The notes below the pieces were generated by a model. That model made no database searches. It was not told the DNA's origin and was given only the letters and a program-made list of their open reading frames with translations. Of a DNA stretch of 64,000 bases, positions 63,414-64,000 are shown piece after piece. Position 1 is the stretch's first letter; each line of letters opens with the position of its first letter. The translations under genes and the position numbers were made by a program. The DNA comes from Streptococcus pluranimalium (GTDB lineage Bacteria > Bacillota > Bacilli > Lactobacillales > Streptococcaceae), in NCBI RefSeq assembly GCF_002953735.1, contig NZ_CP025536.1, positions 1,618,001-1,682,000 on the forward strand, read 5' to 3'.

Positions 63414-64000
63414 TCAATCACTCCTTTCTTTTGCAGTAGCAACCTGGTTCGCCAACTTTTCTTTTATGGCATCGACAAACTCACGTGGGTTAATCTCACC
63501 TTCACCAACTTGAGACAGAAACAACTCCCATCCTCCTGTCGTTTCAGGACTGGCAAATTCGTTATCATAAAGATAATGAATCAAGAGATAGGCTTTATTT
63601 GTTGGAAATAGTTGGCCTGTCTTTTTGTCTTTAGTCACGTAGCCTCTATCCTGGATTGTTTTTAACATAGCTGCTCTGGTTGCCTGCGTACCTAATCCAT
63701 ACTTTGGTAAAATGTCACTAATCAATTGACTCTCGGTAATTCTCTTAGGCGGTTTAGTCACTCCTTCAATAATGATTGTTTTGGTTTCAATCTGATCTCC
63801 TACACGATAATTAGGTAACTCTACATCTCTTTTCAGCTTTTGGTGACTATAAGCTGCCCACCCTAGATCAATCATATGACGACCTGTCGTTTTGAAAACC
63901 AATCCCTGGTTTTCTACTTCAATCGTTGTCGTTAAATAGCGACAATCTGCCGCAAACATCAGTAATGTTCTACGGACAACCGCTTCATAAATCAACCGCT
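63414..64000 (-). CDS. Type IA topoisomerase III-like protein, N-terminal part outside window
   Basis: Only the C-terminal 195 residues or so are visible; the gene continues beyond the right edge. Sequences such as IYEAVVRRTLLMFAADCRY, KPPKRITESQLISDILPKYGLGTQATRA and IQDRGYVTKDKKTGQLFPTNKA are typical of TopB/TraE-like enzymes on Gram-positive conjugative plasmids. It relaxes or decatenates DNA during transfer replication. It runs straight into the Clp-type gene. Confidence 0.85.
   Translation of the reverse strand, partial: RLIYEAVVRRTLLMFAADCRYLTTTIEVENQGLVFKTTGRHMIDLGWAAYSHQKLKRDVELPNYRVGDQIETKTIIIEGVTKPPKRITESQLISDILPKYGLGTQATRAAMLKTIQDRGYVTKDKKTGQLFPTNKAYLLIHYLYDNEFASPETTGGWELFLSQVGEGEINPREFVDAIKEKLANQVATAKERSD

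Larger units (their letters stand above)
35669..64000. mobile_element. TnGBS-type integrative conjugative element, one end in window
   Basis: From about 35,669 to the right edge the genes are those of a conjugative element: DDE transposase, RepA_N and ParA, a Gram-positive type IV secretion set, LPXTG surface proteins resembling PrgA, PrgB and PrgC, SSB and a topoisomerase III-like gene. No tyrosine or serine recombinase is present. An ISLre2/UPF0236-type transposase next to the end, together with insertion upstream of a sigma-A promoter, defines the TnGBS family. The exact end is inferred from promoter spacing; terminal repeats could not be confirmed because the other end is missing. Known TnGBS elements are over 30 kb, so a few more kilobases are expected. 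Confidence 0.82.

Overview
The window is low-GC Firmicutes DNA whose gene content and order fit a Streptococcus chromosome. Markers are nusA-infB translation genes, ccrZ, ecsAB, a TrkAH potassium system, secA-acpS-alr-recG, the scrK/scrA/scrB/scrR sucrose locus, and efp-asp23-nusB. The salivarius or bovis groups are plausible, but the species cannot be resolved from sequence reading alone.

Region 1 (1 to about 35,670) is core chromosome. It holds, in order: the rimP-nusA-rnpM-ylxQ-infB operon (minus strand, infB cut by the window edge); a small flavin-fold oxidase; tRNA-Ser(GGA); trmB-ccrZ; ecsAB; a HIT protein with a small coiled-coil partner; a secreted multi-repeat Bsp/C39-type surface protein; trmL behind a structured leader; trkA-trkH; degV with a divergent TetR regulator; two HAD phosphatases; recG, alr, acpS and secA; manA and the scr sucrose regulon with LacI/CcpA-type operators; and nusB, asp23 and efp.

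Region 2 (about 35,670 to the right edge) is an integrated conjugative element cut by the window. It appears to be of the TnGBS type: its integration enzyme is a DDE transposase (ISLre2/UPF0236, Mutator-like) rather than a tyrosine or serine recombinase. The visible end lies roughly 15-17 bp upstream of the efp -35 box, which is the known target preference of TnGBS elements. From this end inward come a putative small RNA, the transposase, a plasmid-like replication/partition module (RepA_N, ParA, small partner), and the type IV secretion genes (peptidoglycan hydrolase, VirB4-like, PrgI-like, VirB6-like, VirD4, VirB8-like, VirB2-like). Also present are an XRE/ImmA-IrrE protease gene pair, a stand-alone BRCT protein, SSB, a PrgC/PrgA/PrgB-like set of LPXTG surface proteins, a Clp-type AAA+ ATPase and a topoisomerase III-like gene. 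The relaxase and the distal end are not in the window.

The most interesting signals are in the element. One 35-bp promoter-like block recurs four times, each 30-40 nt upstream of the first gene of a transfer transcription unit, which suggests one uncharacterised transfer regulon. The VirB4-like protein has lost recognisable Walker A and B residues. The PrgA-like surface stalk carries a C39-like cysteine hydrolase domain closely resembling one in a chromosomal gene of the same window. A sigma-A promoter, hairpin and terminator define a roughly 69-nt RNA at the element end. An AT-rich repeat is scattered in at least six intergenic sites, two of them in front of parA.
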